DNA of 64,000 bases from Ampelomyces quisqualis (Eukaryota > Ascomycota > Dothideomycetes > Pleosporales > Phaeosphaeriaceae): contig JAGTXZ010000003.1 of the NCBI GenBank assembly GCA_018398575.1, positions 3,100,001-3,164,000 of the forward strand, written 5' to 3'. How positions within the stretch are numbered: the stretch's first letter is position 1; each line of letters starts with the position of its first letter. Below the pieces are notes generated by a model. The model saw only the letters and a program-made list of their open reading frames with translations. It searched no databases and was not told where the DNA came from. Position numbers and translations under genes: made by a program. This document shows, piece by piece, positions 54,546 to 64,000 of this stretch.

Positions 54546-56287
54546 CTATATCTCCATGGCCTCGACAGCATCGTTGCTCTTCGGCTCGTCACCCCATAAA
54601 CCTTCCAATTTGAACTCTGCAGCCCATTCCTTGACAATCTCTTTCTGGTCTCCGACAAGCCCCTTGGTAGCGGGGGCGGTCTTGGTCGCCGTTACGCTTT
54701 CGCTGGGTGTGAATTTGGGTGGACTCGTCCATCCTTGAATGCGGCCATCTCTCCAATCGTTGATAACGGTTTGCGCAGCGCTGTGTAGATTGGGAATACC
54801 TCCACGACCCAGACGGCCTCGCTTCCTCGCAACCTGAACAAGGAAGTCGGTTGTTCTATCGCTACCAACGGTGTGCAGGGCGGGTAGATCATAAACTTGC
54901 ATGAGTTTGGCAAAGAGATCCTCCGACGAGGACAGCCTCTTCAGCAACAATGTTACTGCTGGTACAGGATCGCCGATCTCCTTTGGTGGGACAGCATTGA
55001 GCAGGATTAGGCGCGCTTGCTGCTGCACTTTGCTCTCCTTTGAGCCATCTTGCGTGTTGGGGAACACAATACCGGGCGAGTCGAGCAATTTCAGCTTGTT
55101 GTCTAGCTTAACTTCGCGAAGACTGGTGGTTACACCAGCTTCTGCGCCGACTGGAGCTGCGGGGCCTCTGCCACCCATTCTCGCACCCAATGCATTGATG
55201 ACAGAGGACTTGCCCACGTTGGGGTAGCCGATAATGCCCACCTTAGTTGATCGCTTCAGCTGCCGTGACTCAGCAAAGGACTTCAAAGCCTTGAACAGCG
55301 TCTCCGAAGTGCCCTTCATGGTCAGGTCCTTGTGCTCGAAAATCTTCGCGTTGGGTGCTGCTTTCGATGCGCGGAGGGGTATCGTGGGAAACGAGCGACG
55401 TAGATATGTGAGCCACGAGCGGAGAACCGGCGGAGGCACCAGATCGATCTTGTTCAGGATAAAGATCATGCGCTTGCTTCCTCCATCAGCTGCCATGACC
55501 ATTTGCTCCACCTCTTTTGACCGTGTGCTTGTAGGATCTCTGGCATCCAAAACGTACAGCACGACATCTGCGGCGTCAACCACCTGCTTGTAGACCTTAT
55601 CGAATTGCTTCCGCGACGAATCTTTGCGCACGTTGACTGCGCCATCCTCGCCTTCGGACTCTTCCAAGTCCTCATCATCGTCCATTGCATCATTGTCGTC
55701 CCCGTTCTTCTGATCGAACGCAGCAGCGCGTGCCTTTGCGGAAGCAAGTAGGGCAGCCATTGGGTTGGCGTTATCCTAATATGGTCAGTACCAGTGTGAG
55801 ACCGAGTATCTTGCAAACCTACCACGTCCATGGTGTCCTCTTCTTCGCTGTCCGTGTCGAGCAGCTCGTTGTCTTCGGCATCAAATTCCTCAAAGTCGCC
55901 TGTGGCTTCAGCAGAGACTCCTCCATTCTGCCTCTGCTCTTTGGCCAACTCGCGCCGACGAGCCGTCTCCTCCTCTTTGCGTCTACGGTTCTCCTCGACC
56001 TCTGCTAGGATCTTATCTTTGTATGGGAATAGATTAGGAATGCCCGGGTCCTTCTTCGTTTTAGATCGCCATTCTGGGTTCTAGACTCCGGTTAGACGGC
56101 GACGCATGCAGTTGCGAGGGATGCTTACCTTCTTGGCGAGCTTCTTACTCTTGCGCTGCTTTGCCGCTGAGGCTTTTTCGATCTTGTTCCGTAACCGCAC
56201 GGGCACGCGTTTCGACTTGGGCTCTGCAAAAGTGATCAGTATGATACATGGCTCTTGTGAGAATTTTAACATACTTCCGATCTTCAT
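54546..56287 (-). CDS. NUG1: Nucleolar GTPase Nug1 (nucleostemin/GNL3 family)
   Basis: Four exons: a 13-nt first exon 56275-56287 (MKIG + 1 nt), then 56129-56223, 55823-56080 and 54546-55775; 531 aa. The N-terminus is basic (KPKSKRVPVRLRNKIEKASA, KQRKSKKLAKK), acting as an RNA-binding and nucleolar signal, then has NPEWRSKTKKDPGIPN, a hallmark of the family. The GTPase core is circularly permuted, as in all YlqF/Nug members: DARDP, then G4 NKIDLVP (~230), then the P-loop GYPNVGKSS (~305), then G3 DSPG (~354). An acidic linker (DDNDAMDDDEDLEESEGEDG) sits before the core. It acts in nucleolar and nuclear maturation and export of the 60S subunit. The tiny first exon is supported by GTATGT and TTGCAG and recreates the conserved MKIGKPKSKR start. 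Confidence 0.95.
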
Positions 56288-56761
56288 TGTGGGGTACCGC
56301 TACTATCGTGTAGTTGCCTCGTTGTCGGCGTCGCGAAATTTCGTCGGAAGTCGCAAATCGAACTTTTGGCGAACGACAGGGATGTGTGCGGGCGGTGAGC
56401 GGCAGAATCTGGTATTTGCACGTGACATGCCCCTCCGGCGCGGCCAAAGAGTGCAGCCACCGACCTTCCCCTTGTGTCCAGGATTGACCGAAACCACCCA
56501 GTCACTCACTTCAACTTACACGGCAGACAGTTTGTTGGTCGATAATCTACGTGGCGCACTTGCAGATTGGATTGCTGCTTCCCCACTGGAAATGCAGCGT
56601 TTAGTGGGCTACGATTGGCCGCATCATCAGTAATTGGCGGATGGAATCCCTGATCTGGCTAGCGTAGTCTGCATTTCTTTCCTACCTTTTCTTCTGCTCT
56701 ATCTCATAGCTTCATACTTGCATCCCAGCTGTTCACAAGTTGATCTTATCGCAAACACACC
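56288..56761. promoter_or_regulatory. Divergent promoter of NUG1 and the HAD phosphatase
   Basis: 474 bp between two start codons pointing away from each other. A + strand frame of 175 codons overlaps the NUG1 5' end and has no domain; I read it as chance. Confidence 0.55.
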
Positions 56762-57698
56762 ATGACTGTCTCCGAACCATCATTTTCGGCGCCTGTGCAG
56801 ATCCTTTCCGCGCATGGTCTGGTGAGTGACAGGCCAACAACTACAAGTGAACTTTTGTGCCTAACTAGCATCTTGCAGCTTTTTGATATGGAGTAAGACC
56901 TCGCACCCCATTGGTTTCATCAATCCATGCTGATAATAGCAGTGGAACAATCATCGATTCTACCGACGCCGTTGTCAAGCATTGGCAAAAGTAATCCACA
57001 GAAGGCAGTGCATGCAGCAGCCCTGGCTTTAGCTTACACTGAAAGGATAGGGAAAGAGATCGGTGTCGACCCCGAGTTGATCCTTGCCACTTCGCACGGC
57101 CGCCGTTCGATCGACGTGCTCCAGATATACGAGCCGAAGCTTGCCAATTGGGAATGTGAGTCCATCCGTCATCCACATTCCGCTGATCGTCCTGCTGAGC
57201 GAACCAGACATCAGCCATGCCGAAGGTCTCATTCCCAAAGAATTTGGACAGGATGCCGTGGAGATTCCCGGATCACGTGCTTTTCTGGATAAGCTTGAAG
57301 AAGAAGGCATCCCCTGGTGCATTGTAACGTCCGGCACACGACCGCTCGTCACTGGCTGGCTTGATGTTATGAAGCTAGCACATCCGAATAAGATGGTGAC
57401 AGCGGAGGACGTGCAGAATGGAAAGCCTGACCCAGCATGCTACCAACTAGGCGAAAAGATACTTGCTCTGCAACAACCTAAAGCTTCCATTGTTGTTTTC
57501 GAGGATGCGCCCGCTGGTGTGCGTTCGGGCAAAGCTGCTGGTTACACCGTTGTAGCACTCCACACCACCCACAAATTAGAACAACTCGTCGAGGCGGGCG
57601 CAGACTACATCGTCCGGGACATGCGGAGTGTGACTCTACGTTCCTGCGATAAGACGACTGGGGTCTTGCAACTTGAAATCGCCAATGCTTTGGTATGA
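56762..57698 (+). CDS. HAD-superfamily sugar/glycerol phosphatase (GPP/DOG family)
   Basis: Five exons: 56762-56821, 56879-56892 (14 nt), 56943-56990, 57046-57155 and 57208-57698; 240 aa, the usual length of yeast Gpp and Dog enzymes. The spliced product carries motif I FDMDGT (nucleophile Asp23, acid/base Asp25), with the second Asp codon itself split by an intron. Then come HGRRSIDVL, EYISHAEG and IPGSRAFLDKL, followed by motif II VTSGTR, motif III Lys in NGKPDPACY, and motif IV VFEDAPAGVRSGKAAG. The layout best matches glycerol-3-phosphate and 2-deoxyglucose-6-phosphate phosphatases, cytosolic enzymes of glycerol production and sugar-phosphate detoxification. Which substrate applies cannot be told. 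None of the motif I exons is visible as a long open frame without splicing. Confidence 0.92.
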
Positions 57699-59697
57699 GC
57701 GAATAGAACTTGCGAAAAATACGACTTGTACTCCATCCAAAAATAGTCCAGGAGGATACCATCCCCACGCATCCATACAGCTTGTGATGCTGTTGTCCCT
57801 GCATGGCCATGCCATTTACTCAGCTCCAGTCAGACGTCGAGGTAAGCAATGCGCTGGAGAGCAATACCACGTCGGTGCCCGACGTTGCGGCGATGCAGCA
57901 ATAACTGGACCTAAGAGATTTCGACGTGCCTGCGCAAGCGTAGCCTAGCCACTCAAAATTCAAACCCTTGCCGTACATGCGTCTACAGTAGCCCTGTGGT
58001 TCGACAATTCTAGAAGGACACTAGCCACTGGCCACGAGGTGTGTTGCATTGCATGGAGAGAGCCGCTTCTGGCGGTCTGAGCCATGAGATGGTTTTCTAG
58101 AGCGGCCACAGAACATACATGCAGAGACGTTAACACGAAGGAGAATGTGGCCAGTGTTCTCAATGAGGAGCACCGCCGCCGTGGTGCGACACCAAAGTGC
58201 TTGGTCGTCGTGCGCAGGCGAACAGGTGCGACAACCTGCAGCCACGCGCAGAAGTGAGTCTGGTGGATACATGGCAACGCACCAAGCGCCCCCTGCTGCT
58301 GAGTGTATTTCTAAGCGACCCTCCACAGACAGATTTACTGTGTAGCCAGTAGTAGTCGAGTCTCCGAACCCGGGCCTAAGCTTTGACGGCGGGCGCATGA
58401 GTCTCAACACCTGAGCGCTCTTGTAGAACAGCCGATGACCTAGTTGAGGTGCTCGAGTCGTACGGCCGCCGAGCTGGGCCAGGTGGCTGCAAGGAACGCT
58501 TCAAAGACCGGCAAGAATCAAGACACCTGCGCCAGCTTCCGCCAGCGCGATATGCCCCTTGGCCATGCAGCTCTGTGAGCGCTGTGGAGATGTACTCGGT
58601 GCTGGTCACACAAGTGCACATCCGAGGCCCGAAGCGGATGCTGATGAGCCCAGCAAGACCGTAGCGAGAGTGTGCTCGGAGACGAGATGCTGGATCCAGT
58701 GTTGACGCAGGCATGACAGCGGCGCTTCGCAATTCGTGAGGTGGCATGGAAAAGGGGCGGCTGCGCCGGCGCTTTGCTGGCCATGATGCTGGGAGGACTA
58801 AGGGTCACGCTGCAAGCACCTTGCCGGATGTCAGATGATGAATCTGGTTACCTCCAGCGACAGCCTCGTTGCGAAGCCTCTCGAGCTGCACATGGCAGCG
58901 TATGCATGCGGCAGACCCGGCAGCAGACGACCATGAACCATGAAGGTACGGAGGAGAGGATGGTCCACGGGGCACCGCAACTCAGGCCAAGCTCTCTCCC
59001 GCTGTGGATCAGCCGCCGGCCGCTGTTCGCTTCCTGGGCAGCCAATGGGCTTTTCCGTGCAGAGTCCCCCTGTGCTTGAGCCCACAAAGCGCTTCGGGCG
59101 TTGGAGCTGGTGGACGTGCGAGCAGTGTCTCCCTGGAGCCTGGCGGGGTGAGAGACTGCATCCACGTGCAGAAGGCGAGCAGGTGCTGAGCAAAGCCGGC
59201 GAGTGTCACAGGCATGCAGCGTTCAGCAGAGCAGAGAGTTATTTTTGTGCGTTTGCACATGGGGAGGGATGGGGGGAGAGAGTGGCTGAGCAGCGCGGGA
59301 CCGACATGCTCCTGGGCGCCGCCAACTTGGGCTTGCTTGGGTTTATGCGCCGTCGGTGCCCTTGGTTGCTCATGCTCGAACCCTCGACACCCGCTCGCTC
59401 GCTCTTGCTGCCGTTGCGCGGTATACTGTCGTTATTGTGCTCCTCGCCACCGTCACTCGCTATCGCCCCCGTACGGTCTACCTAATATCCACATCGCATC
59501 TTACTCTCTCCACATAATATCCCCGTGGTCGTTCCCCGTCTCGCGGCCGCCCCCGGAGACACGGTGCCCGACGCAGTATCGCCTGAGCCTGGACGCCATA
59601 GCACGCACTGCCGCGCCGTGACGACTGCCTGCGCGTCGCCCATCCGTCCCAAGTTGCGCGAGACGAGCGAGTCGCTCTCCGCGGCCTGTCGTCGACC
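57699..59697. promoter_or_regulatory. 2-kb gene-free upstream region of the homeodomain gene
   Basis: No supported gene on either strand, although GC content is high and many frames of 60-180 codons stay open. The last 300 bp is C/T-rich with GCTCGCTCGCTC and TCTCTCC tracts, as in fungal core promoters and leaders. A long upstream region with possible short upstream ORFs is common for developmental regulators; that it is regulatory here is inference. Confidence 0.45.
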
Positions 59698-61999
59698 ATG
59701 GACCCATCCGGCTCGCCGCAAGACGCAGGCGGGGCGAACGCAGCGCCCCAGAAACCGCCGACGTGCGATGTCAAGCCGCGCCTCACCAAGGAGCAGCACG
59801 ATGTCCTCGAGCAGCACTTCCAGGCGCAGCACAAGCCCAGCACCATGGTCAAGAAGGACTTTGCCGCCAAGCTCGGCGTGCCGCTGGACAAGATCAACGT
59901 CAGTAGCCCGCCTCGGTCGCATGCTGCAAGCTAATCGACTGCAGAACTGGTTCCAGAATCGCAGAGCCAAAGTCAAGCAAGATCGCAAGAAAGTAGCGAA
60001 CCAAATGAGCATGGCCATGAACACGCCCTATGGTGGCATGTATGGCACGATGCCCCCTCGAAATGCACCGTACCCGCAGCACCCAGACCAGCAGCTTCTG
60101 CACATGGCAATGAGCCAGGACTACCACCCAATGGCTGCTGACATCAGCCCCGCCATGCTTCCCGTGCAGAGCACCGAGGGCACGTCCGCCTTGGACCTGA
60201 CGCCTCAGATCTCACTGCAGCAGTCATATGACATGCAAGCCCTGCGCTCCATTCCAGAGGGCACTCGCCCTGCGGCATACCCGCCGAACGCTGTCATGAG
60301 CTCGCTCATGGCCGCCGCAAATGGATCTTACATGCACAACCCAAGCATGCCCGGAAATACGCAAGACGTAGACTATTCATACGACACGACGGGCTTCGCA
60401 AGCGACTTATCTTTCTCTATGCCTGCGGATATGCCCAACGAGCCTGCGCCGTCACACTCGGTGTACGCTGCGTACGGAAACCTTGGGGCTTGGACCAATG
60501 CCACGGAAATGAACACGAACAATTCAATGCCAGCCGAAGCGCATCGGAGCACCGCATCTCTGTCGACTCACTCGTCTCCATTCTCGGCCACTCAAACCAA
60601 CCCGACGCCACAATCATCAAGCGGACCTACGCCGCCTTCAGTAGCATCAGTCGTCTCTGCGTACACGGGCTGGACAGAAGATCCAACCTCTGGTACACTA
60701 AATCAACAGGCAGAGGAGACTGAAGATCAGTTCACGGCGCCCTACAATTTGAATGCGGCATCCGCCTCGGAACAAACGCTGCCGTTTTGGGCTCAGCCAG
60801 GCACCGACGCATCATATGGCCATGGCTTTTACCAACATTCCAATGTTTCTTCGCAGGTCATACTTGGGTCACCTGAGCAGGACATGTCGCAAAAAGCTAG
60901 CACAGGAGCTTTAGACTTTGAGCCACCGCCAATGTTCCAAGATGATGTATACATGCGGAGGAACTCTTCTACGAGTAATCTTGCTGGTAATTTCGAAGCT
61001 ATCCAGATCCGAAACGGTACACCCGACGAGTTCAAACAGCCTGGACAGCCCACATCAATCGCACAAAGAAGGAAAGGTCGCCCAGTGACGCTGAACCCTG
61101 GTGCGATGAGGAGCGCATCGTACTCCGCGCCTATGCCATCACCTGGTGGCAGTGGTGACCATGCGTTGCGTAGAATCCGGTCAAGTGGCATCGCGAATGC
61201 TGCAGGCCGTGTCCAGAAGTCCCAGCCAGGCTCAGCACAACGATCACCAATGGTAGCGAACTTCTCCGAGGCTGCTGCATCACCAAAATTTGCGCGTACA
61301 TTCTCGTCTTCAAGTACGGCTACATTGGGTAAGGGTGCCGGCAGTCTTGCTCCGCCTACTCCATTGACCCCTCAAGATATGGGCATCTATTGGCAGAACA
61401 ATACCGTCATTAGACCGCATTCTGTGATGCCTGAGCACAATAGCCCTGAAAGCATGAACGCCAACTGGTCCACAGAATCGCAATCTGCTGGGGCCTTTGC
61501 GAAAAGTGTCTCCCCACCAAGCACATCGCTAGACTTGCAGCAGATGACACAACAGTACGGCAACGAAGCCATTTACCGCGATTCTCTACCGCAATCAGCA
61601 CCGCCCACGCAGCAGAACTTTTCACAACAAAAGTACATGCAACAACCACACATACGATCAGGATTCCACTCCTCCACTGATCTCACAATCGCACAGCCCA
61701 AGCCTTCGCATTACCGAAGACCTTCGCTGCCTGACACTGCACAAGCTCCCGTCGACGAGTCTAGCTTCTTTTCCAATGGTAACTTCAACTACGACGATTA
61801 CAAAGACATCTCGTTGATTGATATTGCGCACAATGTCCCGTTCGCACCCCGACCAAGCCAAGCGCCAGAATTTCTCGTGCACGAATTCATTCCACCACAT
61901 GGCAACGACATGCACGGTAACATGTACCGGCATCCAAGCGAGGACCAGGCTAAGAACTACATCTTCGCCAACCAAGGGCCTCGAGACTTCAAATCATGA
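59698..61999 (+). CDS. Homeodomain transcription factor
   Basis: Two exons: 59698-59898 and 59945-61999 (46-bp intron, GTCAGT...GACTGCAG); 751 aa. The homeodomain lies at residues ~25-82. Exon 1 gives helices 1 and 2 (LTKEQHDVLEQHFQAQHKPS, KDFAAKLGVPLDKIN). Exon 2 begins with the recognition helix NWFQNRRAKVKQDRKK, containing the invariant Trp, Phe, Asn and Arg. The start at 59698 (CGACCATGG) lies in frame with helix 1; an upstream open frame joins exon 2 only by reading through the intron in another frame and is rejected. The remainder is low-complexity, Ser/Pro/Gln/Asn-rich, with aromatic patches (NFNYDDYKDISLIDIAHNV) near the C-terminus that could serve activation. It is nuclear; homeobox proteins of this type govern conidiation and development in filamentous fungi, which is inferred here. 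Confidence 0.92.
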
Positions 62000-63882
62000 C
62001 ATGAATAATACTGGCGAAGATTAAGTCCGACGTCGAATGACTGATATGTCATTGTTCCATAGCCACAACTGTCGCACGCCGTCTTACATACCCTCGCACC
62101 ATTAAGCCGTTTCTCCATCTCCTATCTCGTTATCGCTCCACGACACATTATTACGAACTACGCCGCCTCAAGATATAACGCGGCAACATTCTCTTATCAA
62201 GCTTAGTTCTTGGACAGCCACTACCTCTTACATGTAATCATTAATACGAACAACGAACGCGGGGAAATATCATGATCAATATGGCGCTGGACCTGGACCA
62301 AAACACACGATCTACGGCGTTTTATTTCTGTACGCTTTTCACCTGTCTCTCTTTGGATATATACCGGACAGAGGTCCTTAACGACGGCGTTGAAATTTGG
62401 CCCAGGCCCTGATTCATGTCTTTTTATTTGTGCTCCATGTCCTCGAGACTTTTTGTGCGTTTCTGTTGTATACCGAAACGAGAATGAGCGCCATGACAAT
62501 ATGCGCCTATCTAGATAGGCAGGAAAATACCGACGCAAAGCCAATTCAATTGGTCCTTTTACGGCGCGAAACAACTCGTGACAATCCCATCCCACCCCCT
62601 TTTTTTCCAGCCTCTTTGTGTGATGTGAGGTCTGAGGTATCCAACGCAAGTCGTCATGTAGATCGCCACTCGAATGACGATTTGGGCGAGTACATAGGTC
62701 CGTCCCAAACCGTCGAACAATTCGGATTTCTCCGCAAAGGCCAACCACGTCATGGAGTCGGCAAGTTCCTTCGCCGTCTCCTGCTCTGTTACGTACTCAC
62801 TCACTATTCGCTGCACAACTAAGTAACCACCCTGCAATTCAGCAACTACTCACCCACACCACACTCCTACCTCTGCATCTCCTACCTCGTCGCCCAGGAA
62901 AAACACACTGATTTACCTATCTTGCCCCAACCGTTTTTTTCTGCTCCCTTCGTCGGGCCGATTCATCCTTGCATCGTTCGCCACAGCCCAATTGCTCATG
63001 GGTGATGCTCCGTAGATGGCTTTTGCCATGCGGTCGTGGGAACGCGCAAACACACCTTGAAACGTAAAAAAAAAAATCAGGACTCGGTAGGCTTCGCAGG
63101 TATAACTGTTTCGTTCTTTTGCTGTTCCGGTTCGAGTAGGTGTCGCGGTCAGGTAGGTAGGTATTTGTGCTGTTGCTTTTTATGCTTTGTTTTCTTTTTT
63201 TTTTGTTCTTTTTTTCCCTTGTTTTTTGGAGGGGGCGAGTTTCGGGGCTTGGGGTGTGTGTGGCTTGTTTGGTCTGGAGGGGAAGGGAGTCGCTGGGATA
63301 CGGCAATGGCGTAGATGGAAGAGGTTGAGTGATTACTCCGTACGAATTTTTCCCTGCGAGGCTAGACAGGCTGCGGTGGTATATAGCTTGGGATGTTTCG
63401 AGGTTTAGTTGTGAGAGATGGAGTTAGTACGCTGGGGGATTGATGGAGGAGTTGGTACTTTGGGTGCAGTAGTGTATGGGCTGCAGGTGCGAGTGTGAAG
63501 AGCGTTTGGATGATTTTCTTGCTAAAATATTGTTGCGAAGCGGCGACAATGGTATCATGTATGCACTTGCGTACACCCTACGCGTATCTCGCCGTCATTT
63601 CAATATTGCAATCTCGGACTCTGCCATCCATAAGTTTGTGTCATATTCTGCAGTTGGTTTCCCTTCTCTGCTTTCCTCAGCACGAGTGCTTGACGGAGGT
63701 CGAAGCATATGCGTCCGACTGGATGATGACTTGGAGCGTTCTGGATCATGACCGTGGTGTAGAGTAAACAGTAGCTAGCCAGTGGATCACCAAAGCATCA
63801 CAGACGACTGCTGCTTATCGGCAAAGTAGATTTGAAGGCGACACGATAAACTATCTTCGGCAACACAAAGTGCCATACATAC
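62000..63882. other. Intergenic, 1.9 kb
   Basis: Begins with the homeodomain 3' UTR. Contains A/T runs (63067-63076 A-rich, 63190-63230 T-rich) and a TACTCCGTA site at 63334-63342. Several frames of 90-175 codons overlap on both strands without domains; none is called. Confidence 0.45.
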
Positions 63883-64000
63883 AGTTAGTTCCCAGCTCCT
63901 CACACATAGTGGCGACGAAGTATATCATGTTGACCTTCACCGGGATTTCGATCAACTCACCATTAATCAGACTCCCCCAGAGTAATTCGCATAGATGGTG
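63883..64000 (-). CDS. Possible internal exon of a gene continuing past the window end
   Basis: On the - strand the frame is open from the window edge for 118 bp, with GC-rich third positions (NGELIEIPVKVNMIYFVATM...), and meets a good donor (GTATGT, 63877-63882). A second possible donor (GTGAGT) lies at about 63955-63960. I do not recognise the peptide. The evidence is weak because the fragment is short. Confidence 0.25.

Noticed and set aside
56106..56633. 175-codon + strand frame across the NUG1 start
   Set aside because: It overlaps NUG1 exons antisense and the divergent promoter and contains no recognisable motif.
59525..59944. N-terminal extension of the homeodomain frame from 59525
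   Set aside because: It reads exon 1 in the wrong frame and through the intron; the ATG at 59698 with a 46-bp intron gives an intact homeodomain.
62221..62822. Overlapping 175- and 141-codon frames after the homeodomain gene
   Set aside because: No domains, poor starts, both strands open at once; most likely 3' UTR and intergenic sequence.

Overview
This window is nuclear DNA of a filamentous ascomycete (Pezizomycotina, most likely a dothideomycete). The signs are many short GT-AG introns (mostly 45-75 bp) with CTAAC/CTGAC-type branch sites, fungal-only families (Zn2Cys6 regulator, Cch1 calcium channel, PxlA-like LIM protein, GH47 mannosidase, DHA1 transporters), and one TpA-rich, CpA/TpG-poor island that looks like the product of repeat-induced point mutation. 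There are no operons, CRISPR arrays, rRNA genes or tRNA genes that I can support. I rebuilt the multi-exon genes by hand from splice sites; in every model given, exon phases add up to a whole number of codons.

Layout. 1-8.3 kb: a partial GPI/mucin-like cysteine-rich secreted protein (-), a LIM-domain protein (-), a HIT-family protein (-) and a B-type mitotic cyclin (-). 9.0-9.4 kb: a 394-bp non-autonomous DNA transposon (MITE) with 89-bp terminal inverted repeats and an 8-bp target-site duplication, ending 59 bp upstream of the start codon of mitochondrial ribosomal protein uL2m (+). 11.4-14.3 kb: a six-exon Zn2Cys6 transcription factor (+). 15.3-20.6 kb: a 1,729-residue kinesin with a very long coiled-coil tail (-). 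21.2-22.9 kb: a gene-free, AT-rich, RIP-like island with iterated CGCGCACCC motifs, probably decayed mobile DNA. 23.7-26.6 kb: a DDT/PHD-finger chromatin protein (-), divergent from the 2,136-residue Cch1-type voltage-gated calcium channel (27.3-34.0 kb, +).

35.6-46 kb: a small orphan ORF (+), the splicing factor Cef1/Cdc5 (-) sharing a short bidirectional promoter with a small mitochondrial-type protein (+), an epoxide hydrolase (-), a diverged actin/Hsp70-like ATPase-fold protein (+) and a Fungal_trans_2-type regulator (-). 46-57.7 kb: a GH47 alpha-mannosidase (-), an MFS DHA1 transporter (-), delta-1-pyrroline-5-carboxylate dehydrogenase (-), the nucleolar GTPase Nug1 (-) and a GPP/DOG-type HAD phosphatase (+). 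59.7-62.0 kb: a homeodomain transcription factor (+) behind a 2-kb gene-free upstream region. The last 2 kb is non-coding, apart from a possible exon touching the window edge.

Most genes are unrelated housekeeping or signalling genes and do not form a pathway cluster. I found no new multi-gene system. The most notable non-genic signals are the MITE beside the uL2m promoter, the RIP-like island, and a 9-mer (TACTCCGTA) that recurs only between genes. The most notable gene-level signals are a degenerate tandem repeat in the LIM protein, 12-14-nt micro-exons, and small uncharacterised proteins that need splicing to be seen.
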